Shown here piece by piece: positions 34,755 to 46,679 of a DNA stretch of 64,000 nucleotides; within the stretch, counting starts at the first letter, position 1; each line of letters begins with the position of its first letter. The notes below the pieces were generated by a model. It was not told the DNA's origin and made no database searches. It saw nothing but the letters and a program-made list of their open reading frames with translations. A program made the translations under genes and the position numbers. Origin of the DNA: Distichodus sexfasciatus (lineage: Eukaryota > Chordata > Actinopteri > Characiformes > Distichodontidae); contig JAVGVS010000727.1 in NCBI GenBank assembly GCA_032718565.1, forward strand, positions 33,501 through 97,500, written 5' to 3'.

Positions 34755-34890
34755 GAGACTAATCCTTCCTGGAAAAGGAAAAACCTGAAATAAACAATCC
34801 ATATTTACGCTGACAATAACCTCATAAAGCAGAACACAAACATATTTTGCGAGAGCTACACGAATGACACCCAAGAAAACAGCAAACTCT
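34755..34890. repeat. duplicated segment D, copy 2
   Basis: Same orientation and order as 33985-34150: taatccttcctggaaaagg, gaaataaacaatccatattt, acaaacatattttgcg and cccaagaaaacagc. Confidence 0.55.
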
Positions 34891-34999
34891 TTCCACCCTC
34901 ATTCTTTGATGTAAATCTTTCTCTCCTAGATTCTCAGCAGCAGCTGGAAGTCGTCAGTATTACATTTCAGAGCGTTTTGCTGCAGTAATTCCTCTCAGC

Positions 35000-35240
35000 G
35001 CTGCAGTGTAACTTGTGTTAGCGACACAGCATTAGACTCCGACCGATCTGCATTGTGAGGAACAAAATGAATGAAAAGTGCTCCATCCAACTCCCCTGGA
35101 GAATAGAGCCAGAGGAAGAGAGAGACAGACTTTTCATCTATTTACAGCCTCGCTAACAGACCCAATTTCACCGCTTGTTTAGCGCCGGGTCTCAGGGCAG
35201 AGAAAGACTAATGAGAAGCTAACGGTGGGTTTGGCACATG
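35000..35240. promoter_or_regulatory. candidate conserved non-coding element
   Basis: Unique sequence with cgccgggtctcagggcag and gactaatgagaagctaacg. No repeat or ORF. Confidence 0.25.
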
Positions 35241-35392
35241 TAACGGAGGGTATATATCGCCATGAATTTGTTGTGTTTTAAATTTGGGTCTTTAAACATC
35301 TTATTCATTTCAAATTCTAAAGTTTGACACAATTTAGTGGAATGTTGATGATGTTATTAACTTTATCAGAGCTCAGCCTGCTGCATGTGGGC

Positions 35393-35488
35393 ATCCTTCA
35401 ATATGCAATAAAGCATTCCAAGTGTATTTGACTGTTTCATATATATATTACAAATACACTTGGAATGCTTTATTGCATATTGAAGGAT
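35393..35488. repeat. perfect hairpin, 38-bp arms, 20-bp loop
   Basis: Left arm 35393-35430 and right arm 35451-35488 are exact reverse complements over 38 bp. The spacer is AT-rich (ends catatatatatta). There are no mismatches, unlike the decayed MITEs nearby. Confidence 0.97.
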
Positions 35489-35999
35489 ACATAAACACAA
35501 CTTGTATATATACATACAATATAACAGTTATATATATATAAAACTGCTATATATTGTTGCTTTCGGGCGGAAACTTTTCATGTCCAAAATGGTTATTTTC
35601 TGAGGAAATTTAAAAAGCGATTTATAGTCTAAATATATGAACATTGTATATAATTATATGAACAAGCTGTTTTCAACACTTCTCATTGGATAAATACTTC
35701 TAAAACTGCTACGTCAACGTCAAAAATGAGCAATTAAATAGTTTAAAATAAAAATGACCTAAATTGGACTTACGAGGTTTCCACCCGACAGCGATGATAT
35801 ATATAAGATATAGAATGTGACAACTTTATATTTATAATATTATATACATCTGAGACAGTAATTGTACTATACACATGAATAACTCTGGGGTTTGTGAAAA
35901 AGACAATATTATCTTATATAGACATAATATATAGCATTTGTAAAGCACTTTGTTGACAGGGTTAAAGTGCTGTATAAATATTGTTTGCTCACTTACTGA

Positions 36000-36830
36000 C
36001 TAATGAGACAGGGCCCATTGCTGGACAGGCGCCTAATTGCGTTCGTTCTGCACGCCGACGCCACACAATCAGCACAGGGGAGCGGGAACTGGGGGGAATA
36101 AGTGAGGGGAAAGAAATCACCACTTCTCTCAAAAGGAGAGTGCTGCGAGGGTCGGCATGGATATCATACGTTTAATTTCCTCATAAATCCTGCGGCCGTG
36201 CAGCAATTTTGTGCAGGAGAGAGGCCCAGCCTGAGATTAATAGACGAGGAGATTTATTCCGGCACGAGCGCGGCCCGAACGGCTTTTAAGCTCCAATCAG
36301 TTTAGGAAATGGGAAATGATGACGCTTCTCCAAATAAAAGAGTCTCCAAATGACCGGCGCAGTCAGAAGCAGGTCCCGGGTTCGCGCTCGGAATGGGGGT
36401 GCGGGGAGGTGGAGGACGTTTTGGGGAGGTTGTGACGGGGGGTGGGTCCGGAGGCGAGGCCGAGGCGAGTAGGGGCCCCCACATCACTCGCAGCGTGGGG
36501 CCTGTGCTAGGCGGAAGCGCCGGTGACAAATCAAACACAGAAATTGCCGAGAGGGAAAACAAATATAGAGGGAGAGACGAGACGAAGTAGCACCAGATTA
36601 CGTTTTGCTCGCTCACGTGGCGCTCGACTTAAACACTTCATTTCGGGGGCCGGCGGCGCGCTTCGACACCCGCTGCGCTCCGACGGGGGTGGGACGCGGG
36701 GCCGAGGATCGAGGAGTGAGCTGGAGATTGTGGCTCGATGACGGGAAATCATACCAGTTATATCAGCTGAGACAAATGCGTGAGGATGATATGACAACTT
36801 ATTGCGCCTCAGTCACCAACCGTCCTTGAG
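36000..36830. promoter_or_regulatory. candidate conserved non-coding block
   Basis: Repeat-free and CpG-rich (cgggggccggcggcgcgctt), with ggcgcctaattgcgttcg and cctgagattaatagacg. Several overlapping open frames reflect low stop density only. Confidence 0.35.
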
Positions 36831-37036
36831 AGGAAATGTGTTTTTAAAGCCACGTTAATGCTAGTTTTTACTGCACATGTTTGAAGAAATCAGCTCATTG
36901 GGTTTTCCTCAATTCTGCATCTGTATAATATTATGCTATTTAAATGTCTTTACTTTCTTATGAGAAAATATGAGAAATAAGCAAATATTGGTGACTGATG
37001 CCCAACGTGTTCAACATTTACAGTATTTAGCAGATG

Positions 37037-37290
37037 TTCAGGGCAGTTGGTGGCGTAACGGTAGGGTGTTCGCCCCGTGATCAGAAGGTCGCAGGTTTGA
37101 ATCCAGGGCCGGTAAAGTTACCACTGAGGTACTCATGAGCAAGGTGCCGTCCCCAATCACTGCTCCCCGGACGCTTGTTAGCTGCCCACTGCTCCTTCAC
37201 GGACGGGTTAAATGCAGAGGTCAGATTTGTTTGTGGTGCAGTGTGTGCTGTGCTGTGGTGTGTTCACAGTGACAAATAATCACTCACTTC
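37037..37290 (+). repeat. tRNA-derived SINE, type 2, near full length
   Basis: Head gtggcgtaacggtagggtgt (A box), gtcgcaggtttgaatccag (B box), body ctgcccactgctccttcac, tail gtgacaaataatcactcac. Best copy of the family here. Confidence 0.8.
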
Positions 37291-37294
37291 ACCT

Positions 37295-37445
37295 TTTTTT
37301 CTTATCCAGAGTGACTTCCATCTACCAATTACAGGGTCAGTCTCCGTGCAGCAGCTTAGGCTTACGGGTCTTGTGGTAAGACACTTGCTGCTGTTCGTTG
37401 GTTCAAATCCTACCTCCAGAACTACCACCACTGGACCCCTGAGCA
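37295..37445 (-). repeat. tRNA-derived SINE fragment, type 1
   Basis: Inverted fragment: cttatccagagtgacttcc, cagcttaggcttacgggtc, then ggttcaaatcctacctcca. Directly abuts the preceding SINE. Confidence 0.6.
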
Positions 37446-37589
37446 CACGTTTCTGCAGGAGGTTGACCCTGTAATTAGGAGTTGGAAGTCACTCTGCATA
37501 AGATTCAAGATTCTTTATTTGTCACATATACATCGTTCTACAAGCACAAGAGGTAGTGAAGTGTAGCCTGAACCATCCTAGGACTGTGT

Positions 37590-37745
37590 AAATCATTCAT
37601 TCATTATCTGAACTGCTTAATCCCAACCGGGGTCGCAGGGGGACCGGAGCCTATCCCGGGCACCACGGGCGCAAGGCGGGGACCAACCCAGGGCATGCAC
37701 CGGAACACACTCACACAATCACCGTCATGCCTTGGGGGAGTCACC
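37590..37745 (-). repeat. SINE-like repeat type 3, tail half, inverted
   Basis: Reads ctgcttaatcccaaccggg, ctatcccgggcaccacgg and gcaaggcggggaccaaccc, the inverted tail of the type found at 39170-39510. Confidence 0.65.
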
Positions 37746-37819
37746 AAGTAACCTATAAAGATAGAATTGAAAAATTAGAATTTAACAACAGGTTAAGGTA
37801 AAAAAATCTTATGATTAAC

Positions 37820-37827
<8 letters not shown>

Positions 37828-37861
<34 letters not shown>

Positions 37862-37875
37862 AAACAACCTTCTTC

Positions 37876-37907
<32 letters not shown>

Positions 37908-37908
37908 G
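37828..37908. repeat. two (ATT)n microsatellites
   Basis: About ten ATT units, then aaaacaaccttcttc, then about ten more. Confidence 0.95.
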
Positions 37909-38237
37909 CATAAGAGCATTGTGCAAAAATCAGAAACTGGGTTCCAAGAGTAAATTTAGGTTTATAACTCAACAAGAAATTTAAAAGGATTTTTCTAAAC
38001 CAGCTGATTTGGGCTCCTCGTTCTAAACGAAAATGGCAAAATGGATCTGATATTGAAATCTGTTTTATTGCAGACTCACAGTTATTCTAACTTTCCATTT
38101 TTTGCATTAACCCAATAATAAAGGAGTAAATGTTCATTAAGCGGAAGGAGGAGGAACAAATAAAACACTTCAATACTCCACATCAACAGATTTACACACG
38201 TATATGATGTTTAAAGGCAATCAGACATTTCCTTTAT

Positions 38238-38403
38238 GGCATTTAACAGACACTCTTATCTTGAGCTGCTTCCATTTCTTCATTTCAGTGACAGTCTCCC
38301 TGCAGCAGCTTGGAGTGGACGTTCTTGCTCAGGGTGTCAGTAGTCGTGGTGCTGGAGGTAGGATTCAAACCCACGACCTCTTGGTTTAACCACTAGACCA
38401 CCA
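38238..38403 (-). repeat. tRNA-derived SINE fragment, type 1
   Basis: gcatttaacagacactctta, cttgctcagggtgtcag and aggattcaaacccacgacc in inverted orientation. Confidence 0.7.
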
Positions 38404-39169
38404 CCTCAGTTTCCTGTGTTAATTTGTAGAAAAGTTACCAGAAAGCTGTTTGATTTTTACACTTGGACGTTGTATTTGTTTATCTGAGGAGCTGTGTTAA
38501 ATATTTAACATGGTTAAATCAGCGCAAATTCTATTCTGGTGCTAAAATCCAGTTAAGATGTCAACATGTCCTGTCGTTATTGTGTTTTCCAGGTTCTTAT
38601 TCCACCTTCGCCGAGCCGTGCGTGCGCCGTGTGGAAGTGGCAGTTCTCCTACAAACAGGTAAAAGTCAGATGCGTTTAATAAGGGCGACATAAAGCCTCT
38701 TAGACTCTGGCTTTTTATTAAAGCTCACCACGAGCTTCTTATGTGCGCATTAAGAGCTCCGATCCGGCAACGCTGATTAATTTCTCTTTTCATCTTTTCC
38801 ATGAAATGAATAGCTTACTGTTTAAAACAATCGCACGTCGTGTTCCGACCCAGCCTCGTGGGATGAGAGGGAGAGGGAGCGAGGAGGGAGGATGGATGAT
38901 GAAGATAATCAGACCTGCTTTCCTCTTTAATCAGATGTGTTGTGGAAGATGAGGAGTGAGGGGGAAAGGCGGGAATGTGTTTATTCTGGAGTTTGTATTA
39001 ACGCTCTTGTATCAGCCTCATGAGAGACGTCTTGCTTTAATACCTGACGTGCACCTGCGATGCATATGAATCAGACGAGTCACACACATCATAAACAGAC
39101 AGTAGCTTATACTTTGGGTTTACTGCAGGACAAAAACTACACAATTAAAACCTGTTGTATATTGTCCCG

Positions 39170-39510
39170 GCGGCACGATGGCGCAGAGGTTAGTGCTGCT
39201 GCCTCACGGCAAGAAGGTCCTGGGTTCGATCCCTGGGGTCGGCCGTAGGGTCTTTGTATGTGGAGTTTGCATGGGTTTCCTCCGGGTGCTCCGGTTTCTT
39301 CCCAAAGTCCAAAGGCATGCACTATAGGTTAATTCGTGACTCTAAATTGGCCCTGTAAGGTGTGTGAGTGTGTGAGTGAGTGTGCCCTGTGGTGTGTTGG
39401 CGCCTCCCTGCCTTGCGCCCGTAAGTTCCCGGGATAGGCTCCAGTCCCCCCGCGACCCCAGTTGGGATTAAGCGGTTCGGGTGATGAATGAATTAATGAA
39501 TATTGTCCAT
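39170..39510 (+). repeat. SINE-like repeat type 3, near full length
   Basis: cggcacgatggcgcagaggt, gtcctgggttcgatccctgg, ggtttcctccgggtgctcc and gggattaagcggttcggg, a very common fish repeat with a tRNA-like head. Confidence 0.8.
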
Positions 39511-39519
39511 AACATAGAG

Positions 39520-40705
39520 TGTATTGTGTAACAAACAACCTTAACCCTAACGTGAGACACAAAGGCAAAGAGACAAACAAATATGCTTCAGTTCTCCTCC
39601 AAGTGGATAATCGAGCCCTGAAGCGTGTTCACCTCCATCATGCAAATCCGCTCGCTCCCTCCTTCCCTACGCACCTGTTCTCCTGCGGCCAACATGTTAA
39701 TGCCCCGACCCGAGTTGGCCTCGTTCCCTCCCTCCATCACCCCGTCCCGAAAGGCCGGTGCCGGGGCCCTGCAGGACCAGGGGGGACATCGCCTTGTCCA
39801 TTTTGTGGTTCAGATCTAATTTGGCGTCCGAACAGACGAGGCGATGGTGGAGGAGGAGGAGGAGGAGGAGGAGACGTGGACTCTGGGTTTTGTAGCCTAA
39901 CCTCAAGCTCCTGTCAGTCGTCCTGCTGTTGTTGCCTGAAGAAAAGAAAACCCCATTCAGGCTTTTCTTCCCACTCCCGGCATCAAAGGTGCGTCAACGT
40001 TGCCCCCCTCCGAAACATAAAGCCTCCTCCATTCGGCACTAACATTACAGAGACGATCGACGAGCGGGGTGAGGGTCAGAAAAATAGAGCTGGGTGGAAA
40101 AAAGCAGCCCAAAGTGGTGGGAAATGCTGGCTAATTGGAAGAATGGAGGGAGGAGAAGGAGGGAAGAAAGGTGGTCTAAAAGCAGGAAAAGAGAAAAAGG
40201 AGCTGGAAAAGAGAGCGGGCGGCTGACAAAACGCACCAGGAGGGTCACCAGGCTCTTATCGGACCGAGGAAAAAGGCATGAGCTAGGAATTAAGTGAGTG
40301 AATGCTGGCTTGTGTAGGTGTGTGTGTGTGTGTTGAAGTGTGTGTGATGTTGAAGAGAGCTGATGGGACAGACAGTGTGTGGTGAGAGAGCGGAGGTGAG
40401 ACACACAGGCAGTGACAGGCTTGAGGACGGAAGGCAGAGCTTCAGGATGAAAATTCTCGGCTGACAAAAGAACTCACTCGCAGATCCGTTAAAAACCGGC
40501 CGGTTCTGCTAAACACACACTCCTCACTCCGCTCATCACAACACACACACACACTCTGCACACCTCGACGCTTTTCTTTTCCTGACCGCAGCACTCGAAG
40601 AAAGTTGTTTTTCTGCTGAGCGTGGACTTAATTTTTCTTTTTTGACAGCCAACAAGTTCAACCAGGAAAATGCACCGGCCTCCGTTCCCGCACGCTGCTG
40701 TGTGT
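39520..40705. other. intergenic DNA, no gene supported
   Basis: Contains a GC-rich stretch with a gga repeat (39850-39873) and purine-rich sequence at 40040-40230. A 235-codon open frame (39519-40226) has no homology, splice context or domain, so it is not called. Confidence 0.5.
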
Positions 40706-40706
40706 T

Positions 40707-41144
40707 AGAGCTGTGACGATACATCAACCCACATCGATACACTGATTCACTGATAAAACAAGCATCGATCCCAAATCAAACCCATTAATCAAACATAATC
40801 ATATTACCATGTCACTGTATATTAAACAGGAGCTCAGATTTCACCTCAATCACCAAGATTTCCTTAAGCTTTTTAATTCCGTTGCATTAAAATGGTGTTA
40901 AATCAGCACAAGATCTTGTCTCATATGGACTGCAAGTCTGAATCGAATGGAAATCATATCGTAACAGACCTCGTGATGTCAGCAGACGTTAGTTGTCCGC
41001 TGATTTGACGTAATTTTGTATCATGATGACAGCAGACATGATGAAATGATATTATATAAGTATTTAAAAAGGAAAAATAAATTTTAAGGTTTCTTGATCA
41101 TTGAATCAATATATTGATGTAGATTGATGTATCATTACACCCCA
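40707..41144. mobile_element. hAT-like MITE
   Basis: Left agagctgtgacgatacatca; inverted right end tggggtgtaatgatacatca. No ORF. Confidence 0.6.
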
Positions 41145-41479
41145 AACACTTTTGTTATAAAAATAGTTATTAATTATATTTCTAAAGGATTATCTATATT
41201 ATTATCTATATATTAGTATATTTATTCATATCATGTTATCATATATACTACTTTATTGTTTATTTCCCATTTTATTTATATTAATTAATTTATATTTGAT
41301 ATTAAATATATTTATACTAGGAATTACTTTATTATATCACTTTTATTTATTTAATATTATTTTTCATATATTATAATATTATAATTTATCATATTATTAT
41401 TCTATCTACAGTTCTCTTCTAATGCTGTTCTGTTCTTTTTTTGCTTAATAAATTAATTAAAGCAATTGATTAAAATCTG

Positions 41480-41660
41480 TCTCTCTCTCTCTCTCTCTCC
41501 ATCTGTCATTTCACCACATGTACTTGTTTAATTGTGAATGTGACATGGGAAGGATCTGCAGCAGTTTGGGGTTTAGTGTCTTGCTCCGGGGCTCAGTGGT
41601 GGTAGTGCTGGGTGTTGAATAGAGTCAGGCCTCGAACCCACATCCTCCTGTTCTTCCAGT
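41480..41660 (-). repeat. TC run and SINE type 1 fragment
   Basis: A TC run at 41479-41500 is followed by ttagtgtcttgctccgggg and gcctcgaacccacatcctc, an inverted type 1 SINE remnant. Confidence 0.5.
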
Positions 41661-42388
41661 GTCCTGTTTGAACACGTCCCCATGCAGCAGCCGCTGTGCT
41701 GTTCCCGTCCAGCGTACGGGTCTGCTAGAGGTCTGTCAACCCTCACTGACGATGGCGTGATTAAAGCAAAACATTTATTACAACACAAAGAGGATCGTGA
41801 TCATTTCCCCCCGAGTTCTCTCTAACCGGGGTTTGCAGCGCTGCTTTATGCTTCCCCACCCCTCCTCCCCCAAAAAGAGGAGGATGTGAATCGTCACGGC
41901 AACACGTCTGATGCCACGCACCTCCCAGGGTTTTGGCACGTAAGACGTGACATCCTTTTGAGGTATAATTAAGAGAAGGCATAAGGACTGGTGTTGGCAC
42001 AGTGAGAATCAGAGATACGGTTCAGGCTTTCCTTCATTCACAGACAATACGGGTGTGTGTGTGTGTGTGTGTGTTTGCAGTGTAACACCTCCTTGCGTAG
42101 CCAAGCATGATTTGGCATGTTTTCAACTCCCTTCCCTCTCGATTACACACACACACACAGCCCTGCTCTCACTCTCTATTGTGACTAAGGCTGTTGTCAC
42201 CTTGTTGAAGTTGGTAATTATGAAGTGTTTCCTGCAACAGTGTTTATGTGAAACACTTCAGTATCTTCTGGTGAATGTGAACCAGATTCACCACCTCTCT
42301 GTAAATAACTCTACTCCTGCACTATCTTCACTTTGTACTGCTTAATCCATATTTCATATTCCTGTATCTATTTGTATTTCCACCTCGT

Positions 42389-43045
42389 AGGTGGTGGTGT
42401 AATGGTTAGGGAGTTGGCCCCATGATCAGAAGGTTGATGTTTCAAATCGAGGACCGGTAAAGGTACCGCTGAGGTACTCATAAGCAAGGTACCGCCCCCA
42501 TGCACTGCTCCTTATGCACTGCCCATGTTAGCTCTCCACTGCTCCTTCACGGATTGGTCAAACCATCCAGGATTTGGGGATGTTGAGATCGCAACTATTA
42601 ACGCAAATTCCCCAAATCCCCACAAATTCATTACTACTGTGCAATTATGACCAATTACCACAACCTCTCCACAACTTTTGACCAATCGTTGTAATTTCCC
42701 ACGAAATGCTGAGTCATACGTCAGTGAACTCACTTCCTTATTACGTTTAGAAGACGCAGGAAACGTGTGATAAAAACGCCTCAAAAAACACCTTCAAAAA
42801 TAACTAAAGGGTCAATAAAAATAATAGTGGTTTTGTACCTTCCTTTTAATTCATTGTTAAAGAATCATCATAAAGGAGGAAAAATTTATTCTTTTCTTCT
42901 GCAACTTTGACTTCCTCCTGCAACTTTACTGCAACAAAGGGCCAAAAACACTGCAACTTTCATTGCAAATTGTATAATGTAGAGGTCGCATGTGGTTGTG
43001 GTGCACTGTGTGTGGTGCTGTGTTCACAATGACAAATAATCATTA
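42389..43045 (+). repeat. type 2 SINE split by a 400-bp insertion
   Basis: SINE halves are 42389-42560 (ggtggtgtaatggttaggg to ctccttcacggattgg) and about 42965-43045 (aatgtagaggtcgcatgtgg to tgacaaataatcattac). The insert (about 42561-42964) starts ccatccaggatttggggatg and has no ORF. Confidence 0.7.
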
Positions 43046-43499
43046 CATAATATTACTTTACCCTTAGGTTACTGATTGGTTTAAAAGAAAATGCTATAAA
43101 TCACAAACATATTTAATATATTTCAGTAAACATGCAATTAATAAAAATGGGTTTCATTTCCCAGTATCTTATTTTCTTATGTGTTCTTGAGAGAGTAAAA
43201 TTTGTTCTCTACCATTTTTAGATTCTGTTCTTACCTACGACGAAATAAGAAAACACAGGTAAATATTATAATCTTGGTGAAAACTGTGTAAGTGAGGTTT
43301 AAGAACACACTTCTTCTTACGAGCGCTTGGTGAATGAGGCTCGATGTTGGGTAATTCAACAGTTTAATTTGTACGATATATTCAGAACCAGTGCTTTAAT
43401 ATGAGCCAGTAAGTGTTTCTATATGTATATATGAGAAATGTAAGTGTGAGGGGTGTGTGGTACATGAGGCTCTACTACCTGCGTTAATGTCTACACTGA

Positions 43500-43790
43500 T
43501 CTGGGACCAGATGGCTCAACACGTATTTACTGAATTTCCCCACATGGGAATCCCTGGAGAGTGAAAGTGGCAGAGCGAAGTGCGTCCCTCGTCTCCCCTC
43601 ATTAAGACGTTACCAGTTTATCCACTCGACTGTGTTTAACTGTGTCCCACCATGCTCGGCGCTCGATTCCAAATCACAAATCTGTTGGAGCTCATTGATT
43701 CCGGAGTCAATGGCTTACCAAATTTACTGAGGGTTCACAGCCCATCGTCAACTTCACCCCAATTAGCTCTGAGAGACACAAGCTTCCATC
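43500..43790. promoter_or_regulatory. candidate conserved non-coding element
   Basis: Unique sequence with ctcattaagacgttaccag, cattgattccggagtcaatg and ccccaattagctctgag. Texture suggests an enhancer; not proven. Confidence 0.3.
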
Positions 43791-44254
43791 TGAGAAATAT
43801 CACTTTCACACTCGTTAAAATAACACTGCTGTATGATCACGTGCTGCATGTATTTATAATTATATATCCGTAAAGTGTTGAAATGTTCATGAGGATTCGT
43901 GATGACCCAACATTTCATTATTTAATGTTACTTATGTTTCTCTGTTTAATGCGCTACACAACATAAAATTAAAAACTCAAACACTGCTGTGAATCTTTGT
44001 TTGAAACTAGTTTGTTTAGACATCTAGACGTTTATGATTTGTAATAGTACTTCATGCATATAGTTCATTTAACGCTGATCTTTATTAAATACATATGTTT
44101 GTCTTGTTTTGATCTTGGTGCAAACATCATTATAATATACACATGCAACACACTCTACTGCAGTCTTTCACTATATAAAATACTTGTGCATACATTGTAC
44201 TGCACAAAAATATTGAGCCATCCCTTATGTCTTTATATATTACTAGGAAAATAA

Positions 44255-44480
44255 GACGATGTGCACAAAATCTGGCTCATTGGAAGGAAAATTTGATAAG
44301 GATTTGGCTCAAGACTTATTTATGTACAGCACTGTATGTCTGGGACAAACTAGGAATCTTCATCTTGAGTCAATAAATGCATCTTCAGTTCCTCATTTCA
44401 TGGAACCAAGCACATATCTTCCACAGCATGTTTTATTTTGAGAGAGTGTGAATAAAGCTCTTTAAGGAGTGGAATAGGCC
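44255..44480. repeat. duplicated segment E, copy 1
   Basis: Shares gtctgggacaaactagg, gagtcaataaatgcatcttc and gtgaataaagctctttaagg with 44545-44875. Confidence 0.6.
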
Positions 44481-44544
44481 ACCCCTCATTTCATAACAAC
44501 TATAAATACAAACATAAACATACATCACACATGATGCAAAACTG

Positions 44545-44875
44545 CATAAATGGAAACAAAGTCTGACTCTTTAGAAGTAATATATGAAGAAATGAGAAGT
44601 GACTCAGGACTTTTGCACAGTTTATCTGGGACAAGTCGGGAATCTTGGTCTTGTTTGATCCAGGAAAACTCCAGAGGAGGTTTTTAAACTTTGTGTCAAT
44701 AAATACATCTTTAACTCCAAGTTTTTATGAAGGTTTTTCAGATTTTGTGTCGATAAATGAATCTTTAGTCCCAAGTTCTTATGAACCCAAACACAGCATC
44801 CTTTCCCTGCACCCTTCTTGCCACATTGTGTTGGAGGAGAGAGTGAATAAAGCTCTTTAAGGGGTGGAAATGGTG
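44545..44875. repeat. duplicated segment E, copy 2
   Basis: Same order as 44255-44480, with the tcaataaatacatctttaac unit itself doubled (44695 and 44750). Ends gtgaataaagctctttaagg. Confidence 0.6.
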
Positions 44876-45219
44876 AGGTCCATCAAGTGGGATTTGGAGC
44901 CCGTTGCCCCCCCACCTGACCCCCCCACTCACCCGTCAGGAGGGATGAAGGGAATCGAGCTGAATGTGAGTGTTGATATGAGGCTGGCTGCTGTGCGCGT
45001 CCCCGCTGCTTCGGCGGCGCGCGGCGCGGAAAACTCACCGGGACAAAAACCCGGCGCAGCGCGGAGCTAAAAGAGCGAACACGGGGCACTTTACACACTT
45101 ATTAATACCACATCGGAATAAAAAATAACCCAGTCTGCCTTCTGCCACAATGACTGTTATCATTATTACAAATTCAACTTCATTTAGCCTTAAATACACA
45201 AAAAGCAACAAAAGGTAGC

Positions 45220-45810
45220 AGTCATAAAAACTAATGTTGGTTTATTATGGTTTACATACGATGCTACCCTGTAAATAACTGCAGTGAATTTAGCAGTATT
45301 AGGCCGTATTTCCATAACACAATAAAACACTGTACCATTTTAATAAAAGCTGTATATCTTCAGTAAACTAGTGTTTCAAAATCACTTCTTTGAAAGTAAC
45401 ACAATGCACCAAAACAAAGACAATTATATAGTTTTTTAAGTTTAAACGGAAAAAGTAATGTTTTTCTTTATGTGGCGTCATTTTGTTCTCAATTACTGTA
45501 CCCTACTGAGTAACAACAAAAAAAAGCTATAAAGACATAGATAGATTAATGTAGCTGAAATGTTTTAATAAAAAAATAATAATAAATAAAGTATTGCTTC
45601 TAAAGGAAGGCAAATATTGACAGTGGGCAACATAGCGCATTACTGTAACAATTTACTGTATTACTGTAACACTTTTACAGTGACATGCTGTATTTAGCAA
45701 TGACATTGTTGTACCGTAAATATCAAATACTGTATTTAGGCTAAAAAATGAAGCAAGTGTCAACTCTGCTGATAATATTCCACTATACAGTTACTGTGAG
45801 ATTTTATAGT
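45220..45810. repeat. probable interspersed repeat rich in tactgta motifs
   Basis: Many actgtaa/ttactgta units (for example aatttactgtattactgtaa) of the sort seen in abundant fish DNA elements. Ends not defined. Confidence 0.35.
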
Positions 45811-46029
45811 GATGAGTAAAACCATACTACGAGCCAAAAAATAATAATAAATGGTTTATAACGTGCAATAAACAGAATAAAATAAACTGTGCTCCTGCCA
45901 TAAAGCTGTCACACGAGCAACTGCGTCCAGGCTCCTGCTCGCTGGGTGGAGAGTTAATTTCAGGACGTGTTAATGCTGAGTGGTGGGCCGAGTTTACATC
46001 ACTAGTAGGATCAATGTTTATTGTGTGGA

Positions 46030-46175
46030 CAAGCCGGTAATTGTGTCTGAATAAACTCAAATTAGAGGCGGATCATTTCCATATGACTGGAATTAGCGGG
46101 AGCCGTTTAAAAGCCGCCGGGCTGCAGGTGCGAATAAGATCCTCACAGGGCCGCTTTAAGAGGGATGGACATATC
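46030..46175. promoter_or_regulatory. candidate conserved non-coding element
   Basis: Compact unique block: gccggtaattgtgtctgaat, actggaattagcgggagcc and cacagggccgctttaagag, with AT-rich DNA on the 3' side and a TA-rich block on the 5' side. Confidence 0.35.
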
Positions 46176-46679
46176 ACACATTTTTACTCTTTAATTATGA
46201 ACCTGCGAGATATAGACATAGTATATAACAGTTGCAAAATAAATACACTGTAACGTTTCCTTGAACGAATCCTTTATCATTTTTCCCATGTAAAACGTCA
46301 AATAATTCATAGTTATTTACCAAATAATGTATGTATTTTAATTTAAATCTGTACATTTTGCCTTTAAACAAAGAGTAGCATATTACCTCTCTGTCAAAGT
46401 GCACATTTTTACATGATTTGTAGTCACTTAATATGAACAAAATTCGGCGTTGGATGAGCAACTTTGCTAGTAAAGGCGCAACTGAGATGATTGAAAAGCG
46501 CGCTGCGTTTCAGTGTAATGTTCCTCCTTTGCAAATAATTTAGTTGTGAGTCTCAGGTAAAAAATCGTCTGCAAACAAATGAATTCAAGCAGACCGAATA
46601 AAAAGAGGCGCGAGGGCGACTGGTCATTGTAGCGAGCGCACAAAACTCTGGATTCCAGCAAAGTTTTTACGCAGCCCGA

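Noticed and set aside
37037..37110. tRNA gene
   Set aside because: A and B boxes are present, but the sequence continues into a SINE body and occurs in several diverged copies.
39519..40226. 235-codon open frame on the + strand
   Set aside because: Composition-driven, crossing GC-rich and purine-rich DNA. No domain, no splice context, no homology I recognise.
45220..45810. Transposon with defined ends
   Set aside because: Repeat-like texture is clear, but I could not find matching termini, so only a vague repeat is reported.
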